Shown: piece after piece, positions 1 to 9,832 of the stretch | Layout: each line of letters opens with the position of its first letter | How positions within the stretch are numbered: the first letter of the stretch is position 1 | DNA from: Gemmatimonadota bacterium | GTDB taxonomy: Bacteria > Gemmatimonadota > Gemmatimonadetes > Gemmatimonadales > Gemmatimonadaceae | Assembly (NCBI GenBank): GCA_003134685.1 | Contig: PLCA01000013.1 | Coordinates: 106,373 to 170,372, forward strand | Direction of reading: 5' to 3' | Length of the DNA stretch: 64,000 nt | Notes under the pieces: model-generated | Told to the model about the DNA's origin: nothing | Database searches by the model: none | What the model saw: the letters and a program-made list of their open reading frames with translations, nothing else | Position numbers and translations under genes: made by a program

Positions 1-8
1 CCCGTCCA

Positions 9-1307
9 ATGGTTGGCCTCTTATTATCCGTCAAAGTTCCGGGAGCACGAGTGATCGGTCATTTCCTGAAGGCATCGTCAACAATCGCAAAGAGATCCGG
101 CGCTCGCGCCTTCATCCTCGGCGCCGCCCTGGTTTTTTCGGCGGCTAGCGCCAACCGCGCGCTCGCGCAGGTGCCGGCATCGGCCGATACCGTGCAGCCT
201 GTCCGGACGGATACCACCAACAAACTCGCCATCAGCTCCGACACCACGAGGGAAGTGAAGCACGTGGTGAAAAAGGGCGACACGCTCTGGGATCTGGCGC
301 AGTTCTACCTGAAGAACCCGTTCCGCTGGCCGGAGATCTTTCGCCGCAACACCGACGTCGTCAAGGATCCGCACTGGATCTATCCCGGCGAAGTCATCCG
401 CATCTGGGGAAGCGAAGTGAAGACCGCGGCACTCGCGAAGGCTGACAGCGCCGGCGAAGTCGTGTCTCACATCGTAACGCGCCCCGCTCCGCCTTCGCCA
501 ACTCCAACCACGACGCAGGAAACCGGCGTACGCTCGGGTCTTACGACCTTCGCCTCACCGATGAGCCGCGCCGCGGCCGCGCTCCAGGCGGATGTGGTTG
601 GCCGCTCGCGTAACGGCGGAGTGCGCAGAGGCGAAGTCGAGGCCGCGCCTTACGCGGACCGCTCGGGGGGACCCAAGGACGCGGGCAGACTCATCTCCAG
701 CGTCGATCGCCCCGGCATCAAGACCAGCATCATTCAAGTCAGATATCAGATCAACGATAACCTCTTCATCGATCTTCCGAAGGGCCTTGTTCCCCGTCTC
801 GGCGACCTCTACATGTCGTACATCCTGGGCCCCGACCTTGGCGAAAATGGCCAGGTGGTTGTTCCCACCGGCATCCTTCGCATCGAAGACATTCCACAGG
901 GGCAGCGACCGATCGTGCGCATCATCAAGCAGTACGGAGAGATCATGCTCGAGCAGCAGCTCGTGGCGGCGCCCGATCTTCCTTTCCCGACGGGTGCCTT
1001 GTCGCCAGTCGCTGCCGGAATCAGAGGAACGGTTCTCTACATTCACAACGAGCCGGTGCTGCCCACGATCGGCTACTACGTGCTCATTTCGCCGAATTCC
1101 AGGACCGGTATCCAGGTGGGTGATGAAGTAAGTTTCATCGACAATACCACCGGGCCCGAACAGCTGAATCATGCTCCTCCCGTGATCGCCGGTGTCGCTC
1201 AGGTCGTGCGGGTAACACCCTTCGCGACGACAACGATCATCATCAGGCAGGCTCAGCCGACGATTCGTGACGGAATGCCAGTGCGCCTGACCGGCAAAAT
1301 GCCCTGA
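9..1307 (+). CDS. LysM domain-containing secreted protein
   Basis: N-terminal signal-like segment, then VKKGDTLWDLAQFYLKNPFRWPEIFRRN...IYPGEVIRI, a LysM-type module. Confidence 0.8.
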   Translation: MVGLLLSVKVPGARVIGHFLKASSTIAKRSGARAFILGAALVFSAASANRALAQVPASADTVQPVRTDTTNKLAISSDTTREVKHVVKKGDTLWDLAQFYLKNPFRWPEIFRRNTDVVKDPHWIYPGEVIRIWGSEVKTAALAKADSAGEVVSHIVTRPAPPSPTPTTTQETGVRSGLTTFASPMSRAAAALQADVVGRSRNGGVRRGEVEAAPYADRSGGPKDAGRLISSVDRPGIKTSIIQVRYQINDNLFIDLPKGLVPRLGDLYMSYILGPDLGENGQVVVPTGILRIEDIPQGQRPIVRIIKQYGEIMLEQQLVAAPDLPFPTGALSPVAAGIRGTVLYIHNEPVLPTIGYYVLISPNSRTGIQVGDEVSFIDNTTGPEQLNHAPPVIAGVAQVVRVTPFATTTIIIRQAQPTIRDGMPVRLTGKMP

Positions 1308-1388
1308 GAAAGCGTCGTGCCCCGCCGGCGCGTTTAGCTCTGCGGTAATGCGCTAAAAGCGGGGCGGGGAATTAAATTAGGCGATCAG

Positions 1389-2195
1389 ATGATACCGATC
1401 GCCCACTTCGTTGCCGTCACGTTTTACCTCGCCGCGGCCGCCGTCGCGGCGCTGCCCTTTGCGCGTCGCGTGAAGGCGCCGGTTGTGGGCGTGGTCGTCA
1501 TGCTCCTGCTCGGAATTGGAGCCCACGCCACTGCGCTCGCGGGCCTCACGCGGCAGGCCGGGGCAGCATCGCTCACCGGACTTGGACCGGGGCTATCGTT
1601 CGCCGGTCTCGTCCTTGTCATCTCGCTCGTCGTCGTTGAGAGTGTCGCGCGCGAGGTCAGCCTCACGCTCGTGGCGGCACCTGTCGCCGCTCTCATCACC
1701 GTGGCCGGCAACCTTGCGGGGATGCATCCCTTTCTCGAGCCACAGGGCGTGCGCGCCGTCTGGCTCACTATGCACATAGTGCTGAGCTTCATCGGAATCG
1801 CCGCGTATGCGACCGCAGCCGCGGCGGGAACCATGTACCTGGTCGCGCGACGGGAGCTCAAATCGGCGCGATTCGGGGCAATCTTCAGGTTTTTCCCGCC
1901 GCTCGACACGCTCGATCGGGTAAATCACCTCGCCTCCATTGCAGGATTTCTCGGGCTCACGCTCGGCCTCGCGCTCGCCGCGGGGTATTCGTTCGAGTAT
2001 CGCGCGCTCGTTCTGCCGCAGATCATCTGGGGCATGGGCGCCTGGGTGGGTGTGAGCGCGCTGGTTCTCGGACGAGTGCTGCGCGGATGGCAGGCGCGGC
2101 GCGCCGCGCTGATGTCAGCCGTGACGTTTGCTAGCGTCGTCGCGCTCTACGTCGTGTTCAGGATGGCGTCGCTCAATCGGGGGCAGTTCCTGTGA
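1389..2195 (+). CDS. Cytochrome c assembly protein (CcsA/HemX-like), multi-TM
   Basis: Hydrophobic multi-TM ORF directly upstream of siroheme/hemA genes, the usual hemX/ccsA context. Confidence 0.75.
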   Translation: MIPIAHFVAVTFYLAAAAVAALPFARRVKAPVVGVVVMLLLGIGAHATALAGLTRQAGAASLTGLGPGLSFAGLVLVISLVVVESVAREVSLTLVAAPVAALITVAGNLAGMHPFLEPQGVRAVWLTMHIVLSFIGIAAYATAAAAGTMYLVARRELKSARFGAIFRFFPPLDTLDRVNHLASIAGFLGLTLGLALAAGYSFEYRALVLPQIIWGMGAWVGVSALVLGRVLRGWQARRAALMSAVTFASVVALYVVFRMASLNRGQFL

Positions 2196-2797
2196 GCGAT
2201 TTCCCGATCGCCCTGCACGGTGAGCGCATCACCGCGGTCGTCGTTGGCGGCGGATCAGTTGGGACGCGCAAGGCGCTCGCGCTGGCGGACGCCGGCGCCC
2301 AGGTCCGAGTCGTCTCGCCCCTCGTGACGGCCGAGCTTGATGAAGCGGAACGGCTGCGACGGATCACGATCGCCCGCGAGGCGTATCGCAGCGATCATCT
2401 CGAGCGCGCGACGCTCGTCATCGCCGCCACCGACTCGCGCGAAGTGAACGCGCAGGTCGCGCTCGACGCCAACTCGCGCGGGAAGCTCGTCAACATCACG
2501 GACTATCCCGACGAGGGAAACTTTCACACGATGGCAATGCATCGTTCCGGGGACGTCACCATCGCGGTTACGGCGGGCGGCGTTCCGGGAGCCGCGGCAA
2601 GAATACGCGACGCCATCGCCGAGCGGTTCGACGGCCGCTACGAGCGCGCGGTCTCAGCTCTTCGCGGACTCCGTTCGCGCCTCATCGCCGGCGGAGACGA
2701 CCGCTGGCGCGCCGCCGCTCCCAAGCTGATCGGCGACGACTTCTGCAGCTCGGTCGAAGACGGATCGCTCACCGAGAAGGTGGATTCGTGGCGTTGA
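2192..2797 (+). CDS. Precorrin-2 dehydrogenase / siroheme synthase N-terminal type
   Basis: GGGSVGTRKALALADAGAQVRVVSP; TDSREVNAQVALDA; between hemX-like gene and hemA. Confidence 0.85.
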   Translation: MSDFPIALHGERITAVVVGGGSVGTRKALALADAGAQVRVVSPLVTAELDEAERLRRITIAREAYRSDHLERATLVIAATDSREVNAQVALDANSRGKLVNITDYPDEGNFHTMAMHRSGDVTIAVTAGGVPGAAARIRDAIAERFDGRYERAVSALRGLRSRLIAGGDDRWRAAAPKLIGDDFCSSVEDGSLTEKVDSWR

Positions 2798-4080
2798 TCG
2801 TCGCCGGAGTGAGTCACACGACGGCGCCCATTGAGGTGCGCGAGAAGTTGACGTTCAGGCCGCAAGACGCCGTTCGCGAGCTGGCGCTCCTTCGCGCGAA
2901 CGGCCTGATCCGCGAAGGCGTCGTTCTGTCGACCTGCAACCGCACCGAGATCTACGCGGTCGAAGAATCCAATGACACTCTCCCGGATATTTCGTCGCTT
3001 CTCTCGAACCGGCTCGGCGACGACGTCGCGGGATTCATGTACGTGCACCGCGATCGCGAAGCGACAGCCCACCTGTTCGGCGTCGCCGCCGGGCTCGACT
3101 CGATGATACTGGGCGAAGCGCAGATCCAGGGACAGGTGAAGGCGGCCTGGGAGCAATGCCGCGCCGAATCGGGCCCGATCCTCAACCGCATGTTCCAGAG
3201 CTCGCTCCTGGCGGCGTCCCGCGCGAGAGTGGAGACCGGCATTGGCCGAGGCGCCGCATCTGTGAGCTCGGCCGCTGTCCAGCTCGCGAAGAAAATCTTC
3301 GGTGGGCTCGGTGGCAGGCGGGCAATGATACTCGGCGCTGGCGACGTCGCGGAGCTCGCGCTCGAGTGTCTGCTGAAGGAAGGAGTGAGCGTCGCAATCG
3401 TGGCGAATCGCACCCACGAGCGCGCGCAGAACCTGGCCGAGCGCCACGGGGCGACGGCGATGCACTATGAAGAGTGTTGGGAATCGCTGCACGACGTCGA
3501 CGTGCTGATTTGCTCTACTGCTTCGCCATCGCCGGTAGTCACGGTGGGCCGCATTCGCGCTTCGATTGCCGCCCGCGGCGACCGGCCCCTCTGCATTCTC
3601 GACATCGCGTTGCCGCGCGATGTTGAGGCAAGTGTCGGAGATATCGGAAACGTCTTCCTGTACGATCTGGACGATTTGCGCGCAGCCGCCGCGGCCAATC
3701 TCGAGCAGCGCGGGGAGGATGTGCCCGCCGCCCGCGAGATCATCGCGGAAGAGGTCCAGAAATACTGGGACTGGGTCGCTGGCCTGGCGGCGGTACCGGT
3801 CGTGCGGGAGTTTCGGGAGGAGATGGACAGATTGCGGAGTACGGAGCTTGCTGCGGCACTAAAGCGCTTGGGGCCGCTTTCGCCCGAACAGGCGGAAGCA
3901 ATCGAACATTTCTCGAGATCACTGATGAACAAGTTCCTGCATGAGCCGAGCGTGCGACTGAAGGCGGCGGCCGCCAATGGGCGGGGCCTCGGAGTTGTCG
4001 ACGCGGCGCGCTACCTGTTCGCGCTGGAGAACAAGCCTGGCACCGATCCGCAAAAAGGAGATTCTACCGACATTGCCTAA
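2788..4080 (+). CDS. hemA: Glutamyl-tRNA reductase
   Basis: GVSHTTAPIEVREKL, STCNRTEIYAV, GEAQIQGQVK. Confidence 0.95.
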   Translation: MALIVAGVSHTTAPIEVREKLTFRPQDAVRELALLRANGLIREGVVLSTCNRTEIYAVEESNDTLPDISSLLSNRLGDDVAGFMYVHRDREATAHLFGVAAGLDSMILGEAQIQGQVKAAWEQCRAESGPILNRMFQSSLLAASRARVETGIGRGAASVSSAAVQLAKKIFGGLGGRRAMILGAGDVAELALECLLKEGVSVAIVANRTHERAQNLAERHGATAMHYEECWESLHDVDVLICSTASPSPVVTVGRIRASIAARGDRPLCILDIALPRDVEASVGDIGNVFLYDLDDLRAAAAANLEQRGEDVPAAREIIAEEVQKYWDWVAGLAAVPVVREFREEMDRLRSTELAAALKRLGPLSPEQAEAIEHFSRSLMNKFLHEPSVRLKAAAANGRGLGVVDAARYLFALENKPGTDPQKGDSTDIA

Positions 4081-5035
4081 AATCCTCGTAACGGGCGGAG
4101 CCGGGTTCATCGGCTCACACGTCGCCGACCTCTTTCTCGCCAGGGGATTCGACGTGTCCGTCGTCGACGATCTGTCTAGCGGAAAACGGGAAAATCTTCC
4201 GAGCAAGGCGCGCTTTCATGAGATCGGCGTGAACTCAAAAGAATTCGCGCAGCTGGTTCGCGACGAACGGTTCGACGTCGTAGCTCACCTCGCGGGCCAG
4301 ATCGATGTTCGAAAGAGCGTGGCCGATCCCGTCGTCGACGCGACGATCAACATTCTCGGCACACTCAATCTCATGGAAGCGGTGAGGCAGAGCGGTGCGA
4401 AAACCCGAATCGTCTTTACGTCCACGGGCGGAGTGCTGTACGGTGATTTCAACAAGCCACCCAACGTCGAGACGTACCCGAAGGATCCGGAGTCGCCGTA
4501 CGCGATAGCCAAGCTGAGCATCGAGTATTACCTCGCCTACTACGGACGCGTTCACCAACAGGACGCGGTCGCCGTGCGCTTCGGGAACGTTTACGGTCCA
4601 CGCCAGGACCCACATGGAGAAGCCGGCGTGGTAGCCATTTTCAGCGGGCGGATTCTCGGCAATCGCCCGCTTACGATTTTTGGGGACGGACTTCAGACGC
4701 GCGACTATGTCTACGTTGGCGACGTCGCTCGCGCGGTCTGGCTGGCGGCAACGAAGCCGCTGCCAGAGAAGGGACGGCTCGACGCCCGCGCGTTCAACAT
4801 CGGAAGTGGTGAGGGCACGAGCGTTCTCCAGATCGCCAAGTTGCTGCAGGCAACGGCCCGGACTGTGGTGCCGCTTGAATTCGCTCCTCGCCGTCCAGGG
4901 GAGCAACAGGAATCTTTCGTCGATCCCGGCAAGGCACGGGAAATCCTGGGCTGGGTTCCAGAGGTTGGTCTCGCTGACGGTCTGGCGAAGAGCTTCGGAT
5001 GGTTTGCTCGCGAGAATAGCGGAGCCGCCACTTGA
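4073..5035 (+). CDS. NAD-dependent epimerase/dehydratase (UDP-glucose 4-epimerase-like)
   Basis: LPKILVTGGAGFIGSHVADLF, SPYAIAKLSIEYYL; TTG start at 4073 preceded by AAAGGAG; the track's 3977 start is probably too early. Confidence 0.85.
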   Translation: MPKILVTGGAGFIGSHVADLFLARGFDVSVVDDLSSGKRENLPSKARFHEIGVNSKEFAQLVRDERFDVVAHLAGQIDVRKSVADPVVDATINILGTLNLMEAVRQSGAKTRIVFTSTGGVLYGDFNKPPNVETYPKDPESPYAIAKLSIEYYLAYYGRVHQQDAVAVRFGNVYGPRQDPHGEAGVVAIFSGRILGNRPLTIFGDGLQTRDYVYVGDVARAVWLAATKPLPEKGRLDARAFNIGSGEGTSVLQIAKLLQATARTVVPLEFAPRRPGEQQESFVDPGKAREILGWVPEVGLADGLAKSFGWFARENSGAAT

Positions 5036-5748
5036 ATAGTCTCCTGATGTTCCAGGCCGCTCAGAGGATACCGAGCTCACCGATGGAGCTGGTGACAAGC
5101 TCGACCGGCGCGACGAAAATCGTGCTCGCGATCCTCGTCGTGCTGTCCCTCCTCAGCTGGGGGATCATCTTCGGCAAATGGTACGAGCTGAAGAAGGCTC
5201 TGAGAATCACGCGGTCCTTTGCGGATGAGTTTGCTGGCGTTCCCACGGTCGATCGCGCGTCCCAACTTGCGCGCAGCATTGGCGGACCGCCGGCGACGAT
5301 CATGGAGCGCGCGATGCGCTTCATCGCCGAGACGACGCCAGCGCTCTCGGGAACGACGGAGCGATCGGCGCGATTCAGCAGCGCGCAGGTGGAAGCCCTC
5401 CAGCTGGTCCTCGACGCCGAGACGACATCGGAGCGTGACCGACTCGGCAAATGGGTCACGGCGCTGGCGACAATCGGATCTGTCAGTCCGCTCATCGGAC
5501 TCCTCGGAACGGTGCTCGGCGTCATCGACGCTTTTGTTGGAATCGCATCCAAGGGTTCCGGAAACATCGGGGCCGTTGCTCCAGGTGTGGCCGAGGCGTT
5601 GATCGCGACCGCGGCGGCGCTCAGCGTCGCGATTCCGGCGGTGTTCGCCTACAACATCTTCGCTGCGCGCCTCAACAAGATCGAAGGGCAAGTCGAGAGC
5701 ATCGGATCGGAGCTGATCGCTCTGATGGTCAGAGAGGGCATGATCTGA
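5032..5748 (+). CDS. tolQ: TolQ/ExbB/MotA-family proton channel
   Basis: LGTVLGVIDAFVGIA...VAPGVAEALIATAAALSVAIPAVFAYN. Confidence 0.9.
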   Translation: MNSLLMFQAAQRIPSSPMELVTSSTGATKIVLAILVVLSLLSWGIIFGKWYELKKALRITRSFADEFAGVPTVDRASQLARSIGGPPATIMERAMRFIAETTPALSGTTERSARFSSAQVEALQLVLDAETTSERDRLGKWVTALATIGSVSPLIGLLGTVLGVIDAFVGIASKGSGNIGAVAPGVAEALIATAAALSVAIPAVFAYNIFAARLNKIEGQVESIGSELIALMVREGMI

Positions 5749-6164
5749 TGGCGCGCCGCAGACGCGGTCGCGACAGGCTCGTGCTCAACGCCGAGATCAA
5801 CGTGGTGAGCCTGATCGACGTGATGATGCTGCTGATGATCATCTTCATGATCACCGCGCCGATGATGCAGGGCGGAGTGGACATCACGCTGCCAAAGGCG
5901 CAGGCGCGGCCCCTCGAGTCGAAGAGCGGGCTCACCGTGACCGTCGATCGCAGCGGCGCCATTTTCGTCGATGACGCGCGTCTCACGCTCAGCCAGTTCT
6001 CGTCGAGCTTCAAGGCGTTGGCGCAGCGGCGAGGCTCGGGCGGCGTCTACCTGCGGGCGGACGATCGAGTGCCGTACGGCTCGGTCGTACAGGTGCTCGC
6101 GATCATGCGAGCGAGCGGCGTCGGAGACATTGGATTGGTGGCTGAGCCACCAGAGGCGAAGTGA
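5748..6164 (+). CDS. tolR: TolR/ExbD biopolymer transport protein
   Basis: MARRRRGRDRLVLNAEINVVSLIDVMMLLMIIFMITAPMMQGGVDITLPKA; ATG at 5748 overlaps the tolQ stop; the track's 5451 start is an upstream extension. Confidence 0.9.
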   Translation: MARRRRGRDRLVLNAEINVVSLIDVMMLLMIIFMITAPMMQGGVDITLPKAQARPLESKSGLTVTVDRSGAIFVDDARLTLSQFSSSFKALAQRRGSGGVYLRADDRVPYGSVVQVLAIMRASGVGDIGLVAEPPEAK

Positions 6165-6913
6165 TGCCTGGCCGAGAGGGTGGGTCGCGACTCGTCGCAC
6201 CTTTCACGCTCTCGGCGATACTTCACGCGGCTGTTGCGACGCTCCTCTTCAACACGATGAAGGAGCGCAAGCAGGTGGCGTTGCCGCCGATGTATCGCGT
6301 GGAAATCGTGGCTGCTCCGCCGGGCGAGAGAGCGATCGGCGAGGTGAAGACCGCGCAACCCAAGACGGCAGCATCTGTTACGCAGCCGACTGCCACGCAG
6401 TCAGCCGTCAAGGAAATGCCACTGCCGACGGCGAAGCCCGCGCCCAGGACACCGGCGCGAGCAACGCCGACGCAGGGGAAAGTTGCGCAATCACAAAAAG
6501 TGGCTCCTCCGACTGAAGCCAAAGTCACGCCACAACCAAAGACAGCGGCTCCAAAGGCGGGGGGCGGACCGACCGGCGGCAAGGGAACCGACGTGGCTAC
6601 GGTGCGTAGCGACGGGATCGAGTTCCCATTTCCAGGGTACCTCACCAACATCGTTCGCCAGATTGCTCTCAACTTCAAACCACGGAATCCCGCTGCGCGT
6701 CTCAAGGCGGAAGTTCGGTTTCTGATCCATCGCGATGGCTCCGTATCAGACATCACATTCATCAGAAAATCCGGCAATTTCTCCTTCGACCTCGAAGCAC
6801 AGGGTGCGGTGGAGGCGGCTTCGAGCGTGCGTGGCTTCGGCCCGTTGCCCGATGGATTTCCCGACGACGTCCTCCCCGTTGTATTCAGCTTCGATCCCGA
6901 GTTTCTGAAATGA
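6161..6913 (+). CDS. TonB/TolA C-terminal domain energy transducer
   Basis: N-terminal TM, Pro/Ala/Lys-rich spacer, C-terminal RLKAEVRFLIHRDGSVSDITFIRKSGNFSFD; position after tolQR. Confidence 0.8.
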   Translation: MMPGREGGSRLVAPFTLSAILHAAVATLLFNTMKERKQVALPPMYRVEIVAAPPGERAIGEVKTAQPKTAASVTQPTATQSAVKEMPLPTAKPAPRTPARATPTQGKVAQSQKVAPPTEAKVTPQPKTAAPKAGGGPTGGKGTDVATVRSDGIEFPFPGYLTNIVRQIALNFKPRNPAARLKAEVRFLIHRDGSVSDITFIRKSGNFSFDLEAQGAVEAASSVRGFGPLPDGFPDDVLPVVFSFDPEFLK

Positions 6914-8235
6914 AGCTGAGAGCGTGGTGCCTTTCCATCGCCGTGATCGCCGCCACGTTCGCGGCGGCAACGGTCGCGCGCGCACAGGACACGACTGCCG
7001 CTCCCGGTGTGCGGCTCGGACTCAGCTACACGGCGGGCAGCAAGCCGGGCGTGATCGTCCTCCCGGTCCAGGACGACTACGACGATTCGCTGCGGATCAT
7101 CGTGCAGCGCGATCTTGACTACAGCGACCGCACCACCGTGATCGCGCTCGATGATGCGACGCTCAGTGGCCTGCTGCCGGCCGCGGGTGAGAAGATCAAC
7201 TTTGCGCTCGTGGCGAAGTTCGGAGCCGCTCTGCTCATTCGCATGACGCCGACGACACAGGGACTGCACGTGGCCGCCTATGATGTCGCCAGAGGGCAGC
7301 TTCTTCAGTCGGAGCACTTTCTCTTCGATCGGCGCGACCGCGACTGGCGGTTCGCACTGCACGGGGTGTCCGATCAGATAGAGCAGTGGACCTTCGGGAA
7401 GCGCGGCATCGCACAATCGCGCATCGCGTACGTAAACGATGGCGAGCTGCGAATCGTCGACAGCGATGGCGCCGAGACGCGCTCGATTACGACTGGTCGG
7501 GGGGCGCTGTCACCGGCGTGGTCCCCGGACGGACGGTCCGTCGTCTTCACCGTTCTTGGCAACGCCGGGACACAGGTGCAGGAGCTCGATGTCCGCACCG
7601 GACGCACACGAAGGGTGAGTCAGATTCGCGTTGGGCTCAACATTACACCGATTTATCAGCCCGGCGGAAACGCGATTCTTTACTCGCAGGGGAGCGGCAA
7701 CGGAACCGATCTCGTTCTGGCGGGTCTTGATTCAGGCTTGCCAAAGAAAGTCACGATCGGGAGGGGGACGGACAACACGTCGCCGTCCTACAGTCCCGAT
7801 GGCCACCAGATCGCGTTCGTCTCCGGGAAGTCGGGCGCGCCCCAGGTGTATATTATGGATGCGGACGGGTCTAACGTGCAGCTGCTTACGCCGTACACGG
7901 TTGGAGTGCGCAGCTATCGAGCGAGCCCGGACTGGTCGCCAGACGGACGCGCGATCGCGTACGAGCAGCAGAATGGGAACTTTCAGGTCTTCATGATCGA
8001 TTTGCGGGATCGCGTTCCGAAGCAGCTCACGAGCGAGGGCGAGAACGAGGATCCGTCCTGGGCACCGGACGGGCGGCACATCGTATTCACTTCGTCGCGG
8101 GGCGGCGACAAGCAGCTGTGGATTCTCGACACCGAGTCTGGCCGCGCCCGGCAGCTCACCCACAGCAGGGGAGCGAGATTGGCGGCATGGTCGCCGATTC
8201 TCGCCAATCCGGAAGTAGGGACATACTCACAATGA
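6910..8235 (+). CDS. tolB: Tol-Pal system protein TolB
   Basis: Repeated WD40-like SPDGxxIAFxS blades (LSPAWSPDGRSVVF, PSYSPDGHQIAFVS, PSWAPDGRHIVFTSSRGG). Confidence 0.9.
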   Translation: MKLRAWCLSIAVIAATFAAATVARAQDTTAAPGVRLGLSYTAGSKPGVIVLPVQDDYDDSLRIIVQRDLDYSDRTTVIALDDATLSGLLPAAGEKINFALVAKFGAALLIRMTPTTQGLHVAAYDVARGQLLQSEHFLFDRRDRDWRFALHGVSDQIEQWTFGKRGIAQSRIAYVNDGELRIVDSDGAETRSITTGRGALSPAWSPDGRSVVFTVLGNAGTQVQELDVRTGRTRRVSQIRVGLNITPIYQPGGNAILYSQGSGNGTDLVLAGLDSGLPKKVTIGRGTDNTSPSYSPDGHQIAFVSGKSGAPQVYIMDADGSNVQLLTPYTVGVRSYRASPDWSPDGRAIAYEQQNGNFQVFMIDLRDRVPKQLTSEGENEDPSWAPDGRHIVFTSSRGGDKQLWILDTESGRARQLTHSRGARLAAWSPILANPEVGTYSQ

Positions 8236-9017
8236 CGAAAACAACTCCATTGTTTTTTGCCGCCATCGCCCTGGTTTCGAGCGGCTGCTTCTTCGCGACG
8301 AAGTCGGATTTCGATAAGCTCCAGGCGGACATCGTCGGAACGCGCGCTGGCTCGAACGCCGCCGATTCTGTGCAGCGCGCCTATCTGATCGACGTGACTC
8401 GCTCGGTTCGGGCACTCAACGACTCGATCAGTGCCTTCAGCAAGAAACTCAATACGATGCGCACTGCCACGGAGTCGGATCTCACGGCGATGAAGGAAGA
8501 CATCTCGCAGCTCCAGGACATGAGCGGGCAGAGCGAGCGGCAGCTCCGTGACATGCGCGCGGCCGTCGAAGAGAAGAGTCAGGCGGGGGCTGCTTCGGGT
8601 GGCGACAGCACGAGTTTGGGTGTCGGCGCGGCGGTGACTGGTCCCGGTCCCGGCCAGCTGCTCCAGGCCGGCCGCGACCAGCTTCTCAAGGGTGGCAACG
8701 TCTCGGCGCGCGCGGCGTTCAGCGAGCTGATCGCAAAGTATCCGAAGTCCGACCTCGTTCCCGAAGCGATGTTCTACACGGCGCAGGCCTACGCTGCCGA
8801 GCGAAACGCCGATGCCGCTGACGCGGAATACGCCTCGCTGATCACGAAGTACCCAAGCTCCCCACGCGTGCCGACGGCCATGTACAAGCGCGCGTTGCAG
8901 ATGCAGGCATCGAAGAAGACCGCCGAAGCCAAGCGTCTATTCCAGGAAATCATCAAGCGCTTTCCGCGCTCTGACGAGGCCGCCCTCGCCGACGAGCGTC
9001 TACAGTCGATTAAGTAG
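8232..9017 (+). CDS. CpoB/YbgF-like lipoprotein with C-terminal TPRs
   Basis: Lipobox-like LVSSGC; coiled coil then TPRs; ATG at 8232 overlaps the tolB stop (ATGA). Confidence 0.8.
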   Translation: MTKTTPLFFAAIALVSSGCFFATKSDFDKLQADIVGTRAGSNAADSVQRAYLIDVTRSVRALNDSISAFSKKLNTMRTATESDLTAMKEDISQLQDMSGQSERQLRDMRAAVEEKSQAGAASGGDSTSLGVGAAVTGPGPGQLLQAGRDQLLKGGNVSARAAFSELIAKYPKSDLVPEAMFYTAQAYAAERNADAADAEYASLITKYPSSPRVPTAMYKRALQMQASKKTAEAKRLFQEIIKRFPRSDEAALADERLQSIK

Positions 9018-9031
9018 CACGGAGTCGTAGC

Positions 9032-9832
9032 ATGAGCGAAGCTCCGGGCAACGAAATGCCGTTCCTGGACCATCTGGAGGAGCTGCGCAGGCGGCTCTTC
9101 TGGATCGGTGGCGCGATTATCCTCGGCGTCGTGATTGGCTTCGCGCTGCTCTCCAGGCTGGACATTATCCGCTTGCTGGAGCGCCCGATTCTGCCGCTGC
9201 TGCACGGGCAGAAGCTCATTTACACGCATCCGGGCACCTCCTTTCACATCCTGCTCAACGCCTCCCTCGCGCTGGGGCTCATTCTCGCTTCGCCGGTGAT
9301 CGTCGGGCAGATCTGGGGCTTCCTGGCGCCCGCGCTGTACGCGCATGAGAAGCGGGTCGTAATCCCCGTGCTCGTCGCGATGGTCGCTCTCTTTCTCGCC
9401 GGCGTGTCGCTCAGCTACTTCGTCGTGCTGCCGCTGACGCTCCAGTTCCTCATGAGCATCGAGTCGACCGCGTTGACGCCGCTGATATCGGCAACGGAGT
9501 ACTTCGACTTCGCGATCAGCATGTGCGTCGCGTTTGGCGTCGTGTTCGAGGTTCCGATCGCGATTCTCGCCCTCACCGCGCTCGGCTTGGTCACTCCGCA
9601 GTTCCTGTCGAAGTACAGAAGGCACGCGGTCGTGGTGTGCCTGACGGCGGCGGCGTTCATCACGCCGGGCGCGGATCCGTATTCCTTGTTCGCGCTCGCG
9701 ATACCGCTCTACGTGCTCTATGAGGTGAGCGTATTCGTCGCGCAGTTTGCGTATCGCAAGCGCAGGAAGCGGCGGGCCAAGCGCGAGGCCGAGGACGCGG
9801 CCGAGTCAGAGAGCGCGGGGGCTCCGGCGTGA
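9032..9832 (+). CDS. tatC: Sec-independent protein translocase TatC
   Basis: MPFLDHLEELRRRLFW; FEVPIAILALTALGLVTPQFLSKYRRHAVVVCLTAAAFITPGADPYS. Confidence 0.95.
   Translation: MSEAPGNEMPFLDHLEELRRRLFWIGGAIILGVVIGFALLSRLDIIRLLERPILPLLHGQKLIYTHPGTSFHILLNASLALGLILASPVIVGQIWGFLAPALYAHEKRVVIPVLVAMVALFLAGVSLSYFVVLPLTLQFLMSIESTALTPLISATEYFDFAISMCVAFGVVFEVPIAILALTALGLVTPQFLSKYRRHAVVVCLTAAAFITPGADPYSLFALAIPLYVLYEVSVFVAQFAYRKRRKRRAKREAEDAAESESAGAPA

Noticed and set aside
3977-4072. Early start for the epimerase at 3977
   Set aside because: Would overlap hemA by ~100 nt; TTG at 4073 with an upstream AAAGGAG gives the canonical VTGGAGFIG N-terminus.
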